Positions 32,549 to 41,795 of a stretch of 42,107 nt of DNA are shown here, piece by piece. Each line of letters begins with the position of its first letter. Position 1 is the stretch's first letter. The DNA lies in assembly GCA_017553505.1 (NCBI GenBank), contig JAFZLD010000004.1, positions 1 to 42,107 of the forward strand, given 5' to 3'. The notes beneath the pieces were generated by a model. It was given only the letters and a program-made list of their open reading frames with translations, searched no databases and was not told where the DNA came from. The position numbers and the translations under genes were made by a program. This DNA comes from Lachnospiraceae bacterium (GTDB taxonomy: Bacteria; Bacillota; Clostridia; Lachnospirales; Lachnospiraceae).

Positions 32549-34999
32549 TTAAACGTTGAAGAAATCAAGGTCTTCGCTGAGTTCTGCGGAGAGTCTCTTT
32601 AATTCCTGAGCGGTCTTGGCAAGCTGTACCGTTGATTCGTTAAGATCGTGCATCGCTTCACTGGTGGTCTCGGCCGATGCCGCGTTCTCTTCCGAAATTG
32701 CGGAAAGATTGGTCATAAGATCAACAAGCTGTTCGCCCGCACTGCCCGATGCTTCCGCCTGTTTAAGTACTCCTCGAACAGCATCTTCTGTATATCTGAT
32801 ACCGTCACTGACTCCGTCGAACTTCTCTCTGGTCTCGTCCACCTTAACCTTCTGGTCCTCAATCATGGCGGTTACTTCATTGATGGTCTCAACCGTCTGC
32901 TTGGACTCTTCGGAAAGGTTCGTAATGATTCCCGCAATGATGTTGGTAGACTCGTTGGTCTGCTCGGCAAGCTTGGAAATCTCACCTGCAACTACTGCAA
33001 ATCCCTTACCCATTTCGCCGGCTCTTGCTGCCTCAATCGACGCATTAAGTGAAAGAAGGTTGGTCTGCTCTGCGATGGAAGATATCAGTTCTACGGCTTC
33101 CGAAATCTTCTTAACCGATTCGTCGGTCTTGCGAACCTGATCCGCTATGCCCGAGAATGCGGCCGTCGTCTTGTCGCTTGATGCTGTAAGCGAAGTCATG
33201 ATGCCTGTCGCTTCGCTTTCTTTTTCACTCATCTCCTTGGAAGTGCCGGAAAGAGTGGATACGCTTTCGATAATGTCGTTGATGTTACCGCGCATGTTAA
33301 GAATCTTGTGCGAGGAATCTTCTATATCGCGAGCCTGCTCGGCCGCGCCCTTGGTAATCTCGCCGACGGTTGTATTGATTTCGCCCGCTACGTCTCTTGT
33401 CTTATTTGCACTTTCTTCAAGAAGTGCGCCGGACTCGGCAAGCACCTTGGTCACGTCTTTAAGCTTTACGATAGTGCCTTCGAGGTTGTCCATGAATCCG
33501 TTAAGGCTTCGTGAGAACTCTGCAAATTCGTCTTTACCGCTGTCGTCCGCTCTTACGGATACATTACCTTCGGCAATCTGTCCGAGGGCCTCGTCGAAGG
33601 AGTTTACGCTCTTGGTGATGCTGCGGCTTACAATTATCACGATGACCGCAAGGATAGCTACGGATACTACAAGCACTGCCAGGATAATTGCGGAAACGCT
33701 CTTTTTAACCGCTTCCATGTTGGCTGTTGCCGCGCTCTGAACCTTGGCACAGGTTTCGGATATGCTTGCTTTGATGTTTGCGTTGTCTGCCTTGATTTCA
33801 AGGGTCTTTAAGTCTTCTTCTTTTAACTTGTCAAAGAGGGCCTTCTTGGTCTGAAGCTTGGCAAGTGAATCTTCGGCCAAAGAAGGATCTGTGGTGTACT
33901 TGGGTATGTTGGCTTCAAGCTCGGCAAAGAGAGCTTCTATTTCCGCGATGTTAGCGGTGACGTCTTTACCTTCGACTACGAGTTTGCTGTATTCTTTGAC
34001 TAAGCTGTCAAGATTGGTAAGCGACGTCGAGAAGCCGTATACGCCGGAAATGGAGCCGCCGTACTTGTATTCATAAGTGACGCCGTCTGTGGGCTCAAAG
34101 TATAACTCGTAATAGAGTCTGGGATACTGCTCGAGGTCGTAGTCCTCAATCGGTATGCCTACTGCCGTCTCTTCCCAGCCCTGATTGGCCGCGTTGAACT
34201 TACCTGTAACCTTGATTGCGGGGGCTCCGTTAAATTCGGTTACCTCGGCTGTTGCCAGACCGTCACCGGATAACTGAAGTGCCGATACCTGAGAAAGGTC
34301 TATGCTGCACTTGTCGGTGTCGCTTACAAGGGTAACATTGGTGATGTAGTAATTCTTATCGTAAGTTAGAGTTCCGCCCACGCGGAAGCCCATGTTGTTT
34401 CTTTTGCCTACTGCGGGAAGCTCACGCTCGTAGATTACCTTAACGTATTCTGCGCCGCCGATTTCAAGCTTCTCGCCGACCCACATTGCGGTGTCGATCC
34501 ATTTTATTTCTACCCAGTCGTTGTTGTTGACAAGGACTTTAAAGCTGTCGTTTAAGTCTGCGCTGGCGTCGATAAACTGCTTGTACACGCCCGAGCCCGC
34601 ATCGTAGCCGCGGCTGTTGTGGATATTTAAAATCTCAGCGTAGTTGGCGCTGCCTTGGTTGATGTTCTCAATTATTGAGTTGATGGAAGCGCTGTAGGAC
34701 GCGTCGGCAATAGACTTAAGCTTATTGGCATTCGTGTTCATGCCGCTTAAGTTATCGATAGTTGTGTCGATATAGCTTTTTTCTACGTAATACTGGTACA
34801 GTGCGTCGTTGGCAAGGTTCTCCGCCTGCTTAACGCTGATTTCGTCTACCAGTGCTACGATTTCGCTGTTCTTGGAATTTCTGGAAATTGAAGTGATTCC
34901 TACGACTCCTATGATAAGAGCGGCGATTACGCCGAGGGCTCCGGTAAGTATGAACTTACCTCTTACAGAACCGAAAAATGAGCTTTTCTTGTTATTCAT
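32549..34999 (-). CDS. Methyl-accepting chemotaxis protein with long novel sensor region
   Basis: An 816-residue chemoreceptor. The first membrane segment is about 12-34 and the second about 436-462 ([23 protein letters not shown]). The 400-residue extracytoplasmic part between them begins with a helical 4HB-like region, continues with a beta-rich stretch about 150-320 ([41 protein letters not shown]) and returns to helices. No known sensor family is recognised for the beta-rich part. HAMP follows at about 463-515, then the signalling rod with the tip [20 protein letters not shown]. Single gene, with direct repeats of ATAACAATT upstream. Ligand unknown. Confidence 0.92.
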   Translation of the reverse strand: MNNKKSSFFGSVRGKFILTGALGVIAALIIGVVGITSISRNSKNSEIVALVDEISVKQAENLANDALYQYYVEKSYIDTTIDNLSGMNTNANKLKSIADASYSASINSIIENINQGSANYAEILNIHNSRGYDAGSGVYKQFIDASADLNDSFKVLVNNNDWVEIKWIDTAMWVGEKLEIGGAEYVKVIYERELPAVGKRNNMGFRVGGTLTYDKNYYITNVTLVSDTDKCSIDLSQVSALQLSGDGLATAEVTEFNGAPAIKVTGKFNAANQGWEETAVGIPIEDYDLEQYPRLYYELYFEPTDGVTYEYKYGGSISGVYGFSTSLTNLDSLVKEYSKLVVEGKDVTANIAEIEALFAELEANIPKYTTDPSLAEDSLAKLQTKKALFDKLKEEDLKTLEIKADNANIKASISETCAKVQSAATANMEAVKKSVSAIILAVLVVSVAILAVIVIIVSRSITKSVNSFDEALGQIAEGNVSVRADDSGKDEFAEFSRSLNGFMDNLEGTIVKLKDVTKVLAESGALLEESANKTRDVAGEINTTVGEITKGAAEQARDIEDSSHKILNMRGNINDIIESVSTLSGTSKEMSEKESEATGIMTSLTASSDKTTAAFSGIADQVRKTDESVKKISEAVELISSIAEQTNLLSLNASIEAARAGEMGKGFAVVAGEISKLAEQTNESTNIIAGIITNLSEESKQTVETINEVTAMIEDQKVKVDETREKFDGVSDGIRYTEDAVRGVLKQAEASGSAGEQLVDLMTNLSAISEENAASAETTSEAMHDLNESTVQLAKTAQELKRLSAELSEDLDFFNV

Positions 35000-35056
35000 T
35001 ATTTTCCCCCTCTGATTGGCCGGTCTATTAGATTAACGTGCCCGAATCAAAATTAG

Positions 35057-35092
35057 GATAACATTTAACAATTACAATATTGATAACAATTA
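35057..35092. repeat. Direct repeats of TAACAATT upstream of the chemoreceptor
   Basis: GATAACATT (35057), TAACAATTA (35066-35074) and TAACAATTA (35084-35092), the last two exactly 18 bp apart, in the promoter region of the gene at 34999. A regulatory role is possible but AT-richness makes chance likely. Confidence 0.45.
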
Positions 35093-35146
35093 AACTGTGC
35101 GTCTAGGTACCGCTGTCACCACGCTGCCAAAGAAAGCCACACAAGC

Positions 35147-35181
35147 AAAAAGACCCGCGCACCGCTCAGTGCACAGGTCTT
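35147..35181 (-). terminator. Terminator of the L,D-transpeptidase gene
   Basis: Minus strand AAGACC pairs with GGTCTT, with an inner GCAC/GTGC stem, followed by TTTTTGC. It lies 11 nt after the stop at 35192. Confidence 0.87.
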
Positions 35182-35191
35182 AACTATTTCC

Positions 35192-36634
35192 TTATTCCCA
35201 GACGATAATCGGAACATCGTCTTCCATGTTGTTATATACGGTCTCGGCTGTTGCAAGTCTTAAGTTAACGCAGCCGTGAGAGCCGTTACCGTAGCGGTTG
35301 TCGCCGCCGAACTCTTCCTCGGTACGCCAGGTAGCGTCGTGAAGTCCGATACCGCCGTCAAAAGGCATCCAGAAGTATACGAAGTCTTCCCATGTGGGGC
35401 CTCTTAATACTCTGTTGGTGGTCTTGTATGTGAGTCTGAAAGTACCTACATTGGTGTGACACTCGGGGTCGCCTACCATACCGGTGGTGCAATCGTCGGA
35501 AACAATCAGCTGACCGTCCTTGTACATCCAGATACGCTGGTCACGAAGACTGACCTCAACGTATGTATTGGATATCTCGTCGTCAGCAGGTCTCTGGCCC
35601 TGAACCTTGTAAGCCGCTTCGGTCTTAACAGTGGACTTGTCGGAAGCAAGTGCTTTCTTAATCTTACCTGCTGTTCCCGCATCATCGATAAGCCATCCGT
35701 AGTTACCTCCGGGAATCATAATCGATTCGCCCGTCGAAGTGGTGAAAGGTCTGCTGTCACCGTATGTGTTGAATCGTCCGCAGACTTTCTTAACATAGGC
35801 CTGCATAGCGTCGTCGGAAAGACCGTCCTCCGCGTCAACATCAATAAAGGTTCTGATGTCTTCATTGTCTATCGTGATGCCCATGCCGCAGAGCGAAAGC
35901 TCAACGGTTTTGTCGAGGTAGTTCTCAATGGTTGCTTTCTTTTGCAGGAAAGCTTCGTCATCGGCGGTTACCTCAGGCAGAATGTAGTCTTCTTTGTCAA
36001 AAGAAAGTGTGTCGGCGCCCTCAAGTATAGCCGCGGAAAGCTTGTCCTTAAATACGTCTTCTTTGAAGATGTTGCCGTATACTTCCTCAACGATATCTAC
36101 CTTGCCGGACTTGATGTCGTATGTAAGTGCCGCGTCGCTTGAAGGAACCAAAAGTTCCTCGTTAACAACCGAAATGCCCGTAAGGTCGGCCTTGGCAAGG
36201 TCTATGTCCTTGGTGATGTCGTAGCTTAATTCGTTAACGTAGGTCTTCTCCGCAAATTGTTCCTCAGTCATGTTGCGGGTGTCAAAAGAAGCATTTATGA
36301 AAGCCTTAAGGTTGGAAAAATCAATGTTTAAGTTCTTGTAGGGTAATGTGTCCACGGTATCGTTCCATGGATTGGTAATGGTGAGGGTCTTGCTTTCGAA
36401 CTCGTCTGTAAGCTTCTGCAAAGCTCCGGCGCTGTCAAGGCCGGCTACATCAATACCGTTAACAGTGGTGCCTTCGTAAAATCCTGTATTCGATTCAAGG
36501 AAATTTTCATATGCCACGTCAAGGTTGTGACGGGATATGCTTTCCGTAATCCGCTTAATTGCCCCGGGTGCCATGCAGATAAGGCATATAACCGCCGCGC
36601 CCGCAAGTGTAATGATTATGTGTTTCTTATTCAT
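35192..36634 (-). CDS. L,D-transpeptidase with peptidoglycan-binding (PG_binding_4) domains
   Basis: A 480-residue envelope enzyme that makes 3-3 peptide cross-links in peptidoglycan or attaches proteins to it. Residues 5-27 are a signal-anchor. About 35-330 holds two PG_binding_4/VanW-like repeats (NGIDVAGLDSAGALQKL is their typical start). The catalytic YkuD domain is at about 350-480, with DQRIWMYKDGQL at its start and the active-site motif GNGSHGCVNLRLA, Cys included, near the end. The ATG at 36634 has GGAG 8 nt upstream and gives the correct signal-anchor; an upstream TTG/ATG extension to 36658 is less likely. Single gene with its own promoter and terminator. Confidence 0.94.
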   Translation of the reverse strand: MNKKHIIITLAGAAVICLICMAPGAIKRITESISRHNLDVAYENFLESNTGFYEGTTVNGIDVAGLDSAGALQKLTDEFESKTLTITNPWNDTVDTLPYKNLNIDFSNLKAFINASFDTRNMTEEQFAEKTYVNELSYDITKDIDLAKADLTGISVVNEELLVPSSDAALTYDIKSGKVDIVEEVYGNIFKEDVFKDKLSAAILEGADTLSFDKEDYILPEVTADDEAFLQKKATIENYLDKTVELSLCGMGITIDNEDIRTFIDVDAEDGLSDDAMQAYVKKVCGRFNTYGDSRPFTTSTGESIMIPGGNYGWLIDDAGTAGKIKKALASDKSTVKTEAAYKVQGQRPADDEISNTYVEVSLRDQRIWMYKDGQLIVSDDCTTGMVGDPECHTNVGTFRLTYKTTNRVLRGPTWEDFVYFWMPFDGGIGLHDATWRTEEEFGGDNRYGNGSHGCVNLRLATAETVYNNMEDDVPIIVWE

Positions 36635-36673
36635 GAATAAATCTCCGATTGCACACAATACGTGCCATCAACG

Positions 36674-36701
36674 AGTGTAGCAAAAATACAGTAAAAGTCA
36701 A
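36674..36701 (-). promoter_or_regulatory. Promoter of the L,D-transpeptidase gene
   Basis: Minus strand TTGACT (36696-36701), 16-nt spacer, TACACT (36674-36679), with a predicted start about 33 nt before the ATG. Confidence 0.68.
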
Positions 36702-36745
36702 TGTAATTAAGCCAAAAATAAGACTTTCTTTCGTTTTGGTTTCTG

Positions 36746-37972
36746 TTACTTTTGAATAACGGCAGCCAGACTGCCTCTTGCCCCGTTTGAGTACCTGTGG
36801 GAGTAATAAAGCTCGGGGTGACACATTGTACAGCCGCCTGTAAGCTCTATGTTGTCGGGCTTAAGGCCTAACTGAATCAGGCGTTCACGTACCACGTCGC
36901 GAAGGTTAAGCATGTACTTGCCGTTTTCTTTGGCAGTGATGTGGGCGGTGGCAGGGTTGTTAAGAAGCTTCTGTACCGCCTCTATGACCTCGGGACCCAC
37001 CTCAAAGCAACATGCGTCAATTGCGGGGCCGATGGCTGCGTGAATGTCCGCGGGGTCGGAATTGAGCTCTTTAAAACGGGCTATGGCGTTGCCCTCTATG
37101 TCAGCGACGGTGCTGCGCCATCCGCAGTGAATAGCACCTACCACTCCCGCCTTCTCATCCTGCAAAAGCAGGGGCACGCAATCCGCCGTAAATATCGCAA
37201 GGGGAAGGTTCGGCTCATTGGTCACGTAGCCGTCCGCCTCTATAAGCTCGCCGGGGCCGTAAGAGGGGCGCGCGTCGGCGTGTGTGGCAATGTGTACGTT
37301 GTTTCCGTGTACCTGGGCACCACAGACAAATTCACGGGCCGTTATGCCGGTTGCTTCAAGGAAGCGGCGCCAGTTTTCTTTGACCCTGTTTATATCGTCG
37401 CCACGGTTCATACCAAGGTTCAAGGTTGCGTATACATCGTCGCTTACGCCGCCTACTCTGGTGGAAAAGCCGTGGGGCGCTGTGAGCTTGGTTGAAGTGT
37501 GAATCTTCACAGGCTCCGTGTCGTCCTTAAACTCCGTGAGAACGTCGTTCTCATAGCGAACGGTCATGTTTAAGTTGCGAGCGCCTTTAAGCAGGGGCTC
37601 GATGAAGAAATGGTCGCCTTCCCATGTAGGAAGATCAAGTACCTTGTCGGCATCCACCCAGAGAAGCTCGCCCTCGGGACAATCTTTGATAAGCTCGCCC
37701 GTAAAGTCTGTGCCCTTAAACAGGTACATGTCCTGGTCTCCGCCGGCATTATCGTAGAACTTGATTACGCCCGCGAGATAGTACTCCGTAAGCGTAAGGC
37801 CTGTCTCCTCGTACACTTCTCTTACAAGGCACTCCTCGGCGGTCTCACCGGGCTCGAACTTACCGCCCACTCCGATCCATTTGTCATGGTTTATATCGTT
37901 TTTCTTTTTCACTCTGTGCAAAAGAAGGTATTTACCGTTTTTCTCTATATAACAAAGGGTTGTGCTAAGCAT
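36746..37972 (-). CDS. Fusion of Nudix hydrolase (MutT-like) and PgeF/YfiH laccase-fold purine nucleoside enzyme
   Basis: A 408-residue two-domain protein. Residues 1-145 are a Nudix hydrolase with the box GGKFEPGETAEECL then VREVYEETGL (about 36-59), of the 8-oxo-dGTP diphosphatase type. Residues 155-408 are PgeF (YfiH, formerly polyphenol oxidase, LACC1 family) with the metal ligands in CGAQVHG, FTADCVPLLL and GAIHCGWRST and the C-terminal TGGCTMCHPELYYSHR. PgeF-family enzymes cleave purine nucleosides, and YfiH has also been tied to correct peptidoglycan synthesis. The ATG at 37972 has CGGAG 6 nt upstream; a TTG at 38008 is rejected. Joining pool cleansing with purine nucleoside breakdown in one chain is uncommon. 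Confidence 0.92.
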   Translation of the reverse strand: MLSTTLCYIEKNGKYLLLHRVKKKNDINHDKWIGVGGKFEPGETAEECLVREVYEETGLTLTEYYLAGVIKFYDNAGGDQDMYLFKGTDFTGELIKDCPEGELLWVDADKVLDLPTWEGDHFFIEPLLKGARNLNMTVRYENDVLTEFKDDTEPVKIHTSTKLTAPHGFSTRVGGVSDDVYATLNLGMNRGDDINRVKENWRRFLEATGITAREFVCGAQVHGNNVHIATHADARPSYGPGELIEADGYVTNEPNLPLAIFTADCVPLLLQDEKAGVVGAIHCGWRSTVADIEGNAIARFKELNSDPADIHAAIGPAIDACCFEVGPEVIEAVQKLLNNPATAHITAKENGKYMLNLRDVVRERLIQLGLKPDNIELTGGCTMCHPELYYSHRYSNGARGSLAAVIQK

Positions 37973-38017
37973 CTGCGTCTCCGAATGTAATAATTTCTTT
38001 AATTCCAAGCAGACAGC

Positions 38018-38046
38018 ATTATATCAAGAAACGTAAACAAATGCAA
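38018..38046 (-). promoter_or_regulatory. Promoter of the Nudix-PgeF gene
   Basis: Minus strand TTGCAT (38041-38046), 17-nt spacer, perfect TATAAT (38018-38023). The -35 box lies at the T-run of the upstream gene's terminator. Confidence 0.78.
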
Positions 38047-38071
38047 AAATCCCGGGGCTCTTCGCCCCGGG
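38045..38071 (-). terminator. Terminator of the diguanylate cyclase gene
   Basis: CCCGGGGC (38051-38058) and GCCCCGGG (38064-38071) form an 8-bp GC-only stem with a 5-nt loop, followed on the minus strand by ATTTTT. It lies 18 nt after the stop at 38089. Confidence 0.92.
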
Positions 38072-38088
38072 AAAATATTGCTGTGTCC

Positions 38089-39936
38089 TTATTTTCTCGC
38101 GTTTTTCTTACCTGACTTTTCTACATACATTTTCTCGTCAGCTTTATTAATGCAGGCAACGATTCCTTCCATAGGATCGAATTTTTCATACCCTATGCTG
38201 GCCGAGAGTTCATACTCTTTATTTCTGACAGTATTGAATTTCGTAATCTTGCCTCTTATGTATTTGCAAATTTTCTTCGTATCATCTTCATTGCCCAGAA
38301 CAATTATCAGAAACTCATCACCGCCGGTTCGTGCGGCTCCGACCCTATCGTTCTGAACGCTCTTTAGGTACTTACTCAGTTCCTTGATAGCCACATCGCC
38401 TTCCGCATGACCGAAATTGTCGTTAATATACTTAAGGCCGTCCATGTCTACGCTTACGACATGAAGCCCATGCTCATCAATCTTGTCGAGAGCCTTCTGA
38501 ATGTAGAGATCCAATCCTCTCCTGTTCATAAGGCCGGTAAGGCTGTCCATATTGCTTTCTTCTCGGTACCTTAAGAGCTCTTTGTTCTTTTCGTACATCT
38601 TTATTTTGTCAAGATAGTTGGACAGTGCGCTGGACCACAGAATGAATCCTTCTTTCAATCTGCTCATGTCTTCAAAAGTAAGTGCCAGGTAGCCCATGCA
38701 GTGACCTCTGAAATGAAGCGGGAATATCGAAAGAAGTGATATCTTATCCTTATACCTATCCGGAAGGATTTCCACCCTGTCAAAGCGTTCATCGCATTTC
38801 ACATACCCGTCTGCTTTGGAGAATATGGCAACGAGCCGCATCTTTTCGGTGTAATCTCCCAAATTGGCTACGTCCTCATCCTCTCGGTCTTCACACAGGC
38901 ACACGTACATCTCCTTGTGCCCGAATGTCTTTGAGTACAAAAAAGCCTCGTTCAAAACGTCTTCGACCGTCTCGCAGTTTTCAAGTGCCCCGCTTAGAGC
39001 AAGCTGTGTATGTACGGAGTCCTTAAGATAATTAAGGCCCTCATACGCTCTTTCATTAATCCTCTGCTTGTATTCTGAGTGACATCCGCATGTTCCTTCC
39101 ATTATTGGCAGTGCCGAAACGGAAACTGTTCGCGGAACTTTCTTTTTACTCAATATGTCGGTCAGCATTTTGACGGCCTTGCGGGCGAGCTCTTCTACCG
39201 GTACTTCCGCGGATGCCAGTCGCCTGTCGAGAAGTTGACCCTCGACTATGTTGTCATAGCCGGAAAGCTTTATACCTTCGGGTATTGCCACGCCACGTTC
39301 CGAAAGCTCTCTGTACAAAGAAAGTGCCATATAGTCATTGGCGCATACTATTGCCTCCGGTTGGTCCTTGTCTTCCGCAAACCACTCAAGACATTGCTTG
39401 GCCTTTGTAGTCCAATAATTGCCATGGTAGATCATGCTTTTTCTTACGGGAAGGCCGTGGCGTTTCATGACGTTCTTATATGCATCGAGACGGATTTTGG
39501 CATCTTTCATTCCTTGTGTGCCGGACATGTAGAAAATCTTTTTAAGCCCGTGCTTCACAATAAAGTGTTCCACTATTTGTTCCATGGATACGGAATCGTC
39601 CACCAGGACATTGTAGTACTCTTCTTTTTCCGCACGGATGCAAACTATCGGACAGGAACACTCTTGCTGGATCTTCTCATGAAGTTCCTCATACATTCCG
39701 TCAACAGTAAGTGTATCCGGTGCTATTATTACTCCGTCATATCTTTCAAGATTGGGGATGGTTATGACATTTATCTCGCCTCGGGTATGAAGATAGTTAG
39801 TGGCATAGACACCATAATTGGTAAAGATATCTATCTTAACTCCATATTCTGCTACAGCTTCTTTGATTCCTTCATACAGTCGTGACTGATAGTCCATGAA
39901 TAATTCGCCGGCAAACAAAGCCAACCGTTTTTGCAT
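38089..39936 (-). CDS. Diguanylate cyclase with LacI-type sugar-sensor domain
   Basis: A 615-residue cytosolic protein. Residues 1-275 are a periplasmic-binding-protein-like domain of the LacI/GalR effector type (GVIIAPDTLTVDG, KIFYMSGTQGMKDAKIRLDAYK, AIVCANDYMALSLYREL, KLSGYDNIVEGQL) but without the helix-turn-helix. Residues 290-450 are a GAF-like or linker region with a coiled coil. Residues 455-615 are GGDEF: NMDSLTGLMNRRGL starts it and GGDEF at 538-542 is intact, so cyclase activity is expected. The RxxD inhibitory site is absent. There is no signal peptide, so the sugar is sensed inside the cell. Divergent from the cNMP-domain gene at 40135. It converts a sugar signal to c-di-GMP; this is inferred. 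Confidence 0.92.
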   Translation of the reverse strand: MQKRLALFAGELFMDYQSRLYEGIKEAVAEYGVKIDIFTNYGVYATNYLHTRGEINVITIPNLERYDGVIIAPDTLTVDGMYEELHEKIQQECSCPIVCIRAEKEEYYNVLVDDSVSMEQIVEHFIVKHGLKKIFYMSGTQGMKDAKIRLDAYKNVMKRHGLPVRKSMIYHGNYWTTKAKQCLEWFAEDKDQPEAIVCANDYMALSLYRELSERGVAIPEGIKLSGYDNIVEGQLLDRRLASAEVPVEELARKAVKMLTDILSKKKVPRTVSVSALPIMEGTCGCHSEYKQRINERAYEGLNYLKDSVHTQLALSGALENCETVEDVLNEAFLYSKTFGHKEMYVCLCEDREDEDVANLGDYTEKMRLVAIFSKADGYVKCDERFDRVEILPDRYKDKISLLSIFPLHFRGHCMGYLALTFEDMSRLKEGFILWSSALSNYLDKIKMYEKNKELLRYREESNMDSLTGLMNRRGLDLYIQKALDKIDEHGLHVVSVDMDGLKYINDNFGHAEGDVAIKELSKYLKSVQNDRVGAARTGGDEFLIIVLGNEDDTKKICKYIRGKITKFNTVRNKEYELSASIGYEKFDPMEGIVACINKADEKMYVEKSGKKNARK

Positions 39937-40025
39937 ATAAGCCTCCGCTCGTGCTTTATTCTTTAACTTTTATCATACTTTTGTCACAATAACCGCAAAT
40001 TAATCATAAGAAATCTGTTTATTTC

Positions 40026-40054
40026 TTGACAATAATATAATATTATAATAATAG
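40026..40054 (+). promoter_or_regulatory. Promoter of the cNMP-binding/condensation-like gene
   Basis: A perfect TTGACA (40026-40031), 17-nt spacer and TAATAG (40049-40054) within an ATAATATAAT run that offers other -10 registers. The strong GGAGGAGG ribosome site is at 40118-40125. Confidence 0.68.
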
Positions 40055-40134
40055 GGTTAGGATAATCTGTTTCGATATGCTTACAGAAATTATAAAAAGT
40101 GCTTAAGCGATTAACCCGGAGGAGGATTACAGAA

Positions 40135-41667
40135 ATGTATCAGGATATTTTCATTTACCGATGCAGTAAGAACACCTCCATAAGTGAACTTGAAGGGCTC
40201 TTCGATAGATTGGGCAACTCTGTCAATGTGCGTGTGCGTGATATTTCTCACGGTGCTTTTGACGAGCGTGCCAATGTCTTCAGTTCGATTATCGCGGCGC
40301 TTCATAAACGTGATGCTTATCACGATGAAACGCCTCTTTTGACTGTTCTTAAAACTTCTGATGTTGAATATTACCTTCTTCTGTCCATAAATGCTATGTT
40401 GCCTGACGATGAGGTCGAGTCGTTTCTTGCCAAGGTGTTCCGCAGCAACAATTTCGAAACGTTACGGCTTTTGGGCGGTTCGCCGCACTCCAAGGAAGAA
40501 AGTGAAAAGTACTGGGCCGGAATCCTCGAGGACGAAGAAGTGCTTCCCGTGGGAATGGTGGCAAATGCCAGATGCACCAAGGAACGTATGGAAGAAGTTC
40601 TCACCGTCAGCCCGGACATTACAGGTGCGTTAAGGAATCCTGCCAATAGCAATATCAATTTGTCGTCACTCTGCGCTACTATTTGGGGCTCCATTGCCTG
40701 CAAGTATTTTGAGTCCGAAAGCCTTTTGATTGAGTCCAAACACGAAAACGGTAAGCTTTTCAGGATTCCGCTCAGGGTTGATACAACCTCCAAATTTATA
40801 GATTCTTATGCTTTTACTGAGATGCAGTTCAGAAATGCTCTCGATTACGATAATTTATTCTTTGACGAACTGGAAACGGCTACGTCCTGCGATTTTTCGT
40901 CTTCCATGGCGTTCTCTGTGGGTTTTTACAATCGTTATCGATACGCGCCGCTCCTTCGTACGCTGCACGCCGGAATTCCTTACAAGTTAAGACACTTAGA
41001 GAGTTCCGATATGCCTATGCGTATCTACTGTCATTATTCGGATACCATAATGCGTATCAGATATAATTACGATGTGGGAATTGTTAAGAGTGCAGGCATC
41101 TTCTCACTTCACAAAGCGTTTTCTGAGACGCTTGAACGCTTTCTTTCGTCCAGCAGAGATGTTAATGTCAATAAGATTGTGCTACGTCCCGACAAAGAAA
41201 GTCCGTTGCAGCGCAGCACCGATTATATCAGCTCGACATTGGCCAAAAGCGAAATGTTCAAGCTGTACAATCCCAAAGACCTCGAGAAGTTTAGCTCTAA
41301 CTGTTCGAGAGTATGGAAGTTCTCGGAAGAAACCATTCTTGAGGACGGAAAGCTCGCGGATGCGTTATATATGCTTACTTCCGGTAAGATTGTGGTTGAG
41401 ACTGTGGGTAAGGACAGAAATGTTAAGATAATCCATGTATTAAGGCCCGGCAACATATTCGGTATAGAGTGTCTGCTTAACGATCCTACCGTAGACTTTA
41501 CTTACAGAGCCGTTACAGAAATGGTGGAGCTTATAAAGATTCCCAAGAATCTGCTTAAAGATGAGCTGACGCTTCACCCTAAGCTAAATACCATCATAAT
41601 GAATATTCAGAGCAATCAGCTTAATAAGCTGGCTAAGCTTCTGGCTACCAAAGATGTAAATTCATAG
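40135..41667 (+). CDS. Degenerate NRPS condensation-like domain fused to a cyclic-nucleotide-binding domain
   Basis: A 510-residue cytosolic protein with no signal peptide. Residues 372-495 are a CRP/PKA-type cNMP-binding beta-roll (LADALYMLTSGKIVVE, LRPGNIFGIECLLND) without a DNA-binding domain. Residues 1-355 follow the order of a condensation domain: DETPLLTVLKTSDVEYYLLLSI before the active-site loop, YWAGIL at 126-131, NLSSLCATIWGSIACKYF at 175-192, FRIPLRVD, ALDYDNLFFDEL at 235-246, and MRIYCHYSDTIMRIRYNYDVGI then FSETLERFLS near the end. The HHxxxDG site has become NAMLPDD (86-92), so catalysis is unlikely, and the first 80-90 residues of a full domain are missing. ATG chosen for the GGAGGAGG site 9 nt upstream. 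The ligand and role are unknown. Confidence 0.75.
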   Translation: MYQDIFIYRCSKNTSISELEGLFDRLGNSVNVRVRDISHGAFDERANVFSSIIAALHKRDAYHDETPLLTVLKTSDVEYYLLLSINAMLPDDEVESFLAKVFRSNNFETLRLLGGSPHSKEESEKYWAGILEDEEVLPVGMVANARCTKERMEEVLTVSPDITGALRNPANSNINLSSLCATIWGSIACKYFESESLLIESKHENGKLFRIPLRVDTTSKFIDSYAFTEMQFRNALDYDNLFFDELETATSCDFSSSMAFSVGFYNRYRYAPLLRTLHAGIPYKLRHLESSDMPMRIYCHYSDTIMRIRYNYDVGIVKSAGIFSLHKAFSETLERFLSSSRDVNVNKIVLRPDKESPLQRSTDYISSTLAKSEMFKLYNPKDLEKFSSNCSRVWKFSEETILEDGKLADALYMLTSGKIVVETVGKDRNVKIIHVLRPGNIFGIECLLNDPTVDFTYRAVTEMVELIKIPKNLLKDELTLHPKLNTIIMNIQSNQLNKLAKLLATKDVNS

Positions 41668-41674
41668 AAACAAC

Positions 41675-41703
41675 AAAAAAGACAGTCGATTGACTGTCTT
41701 TTT
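41675..41703 (+). terminator. Terminator of the cNMP-domain gene
   Basis: AAAGACAGTC and GACTGTCTTT around a 4-nt loop, followed by TTT, 10 nt after the stop at 41667. Flanking A-rich and T-rich runs also allow termination of the minus-strand tRNA transcript. Confidence 0.9.
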
Positions 41704-41706
41704 AAA

Positions 41707-41790
41707 TGCACGTGGCCGGACTTGAACCGGCACGGTGTTGCCACCGAGGGATTTTAAGTCCCTTGCGTCTGCCTATTCCGCCACACGTGC
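41707..41790 (-). tRNA. tRNA-Leu (TAA)
   Basis: An 84-nt class II tRNA with a long variable arm. Acceptor GCACGTG/CACGTGC with discriminator A, anticodon stem AGGGA/TCCCT around CTTAAAA giving anticodon TAA, and T-arm GGTTCAAGTCC. CCA is not encoded. Confidence 0.96.
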
Positions 41791-41795
41791 ACAAG

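Noticed and set aside
28290-34999. Chemotaxis/flagellar operon
   Set aside because: Two receptors are present but no cheA, cheW, cheY or flagellar genes, and the promoters look like sigma-A rather than motility-sigma sites.
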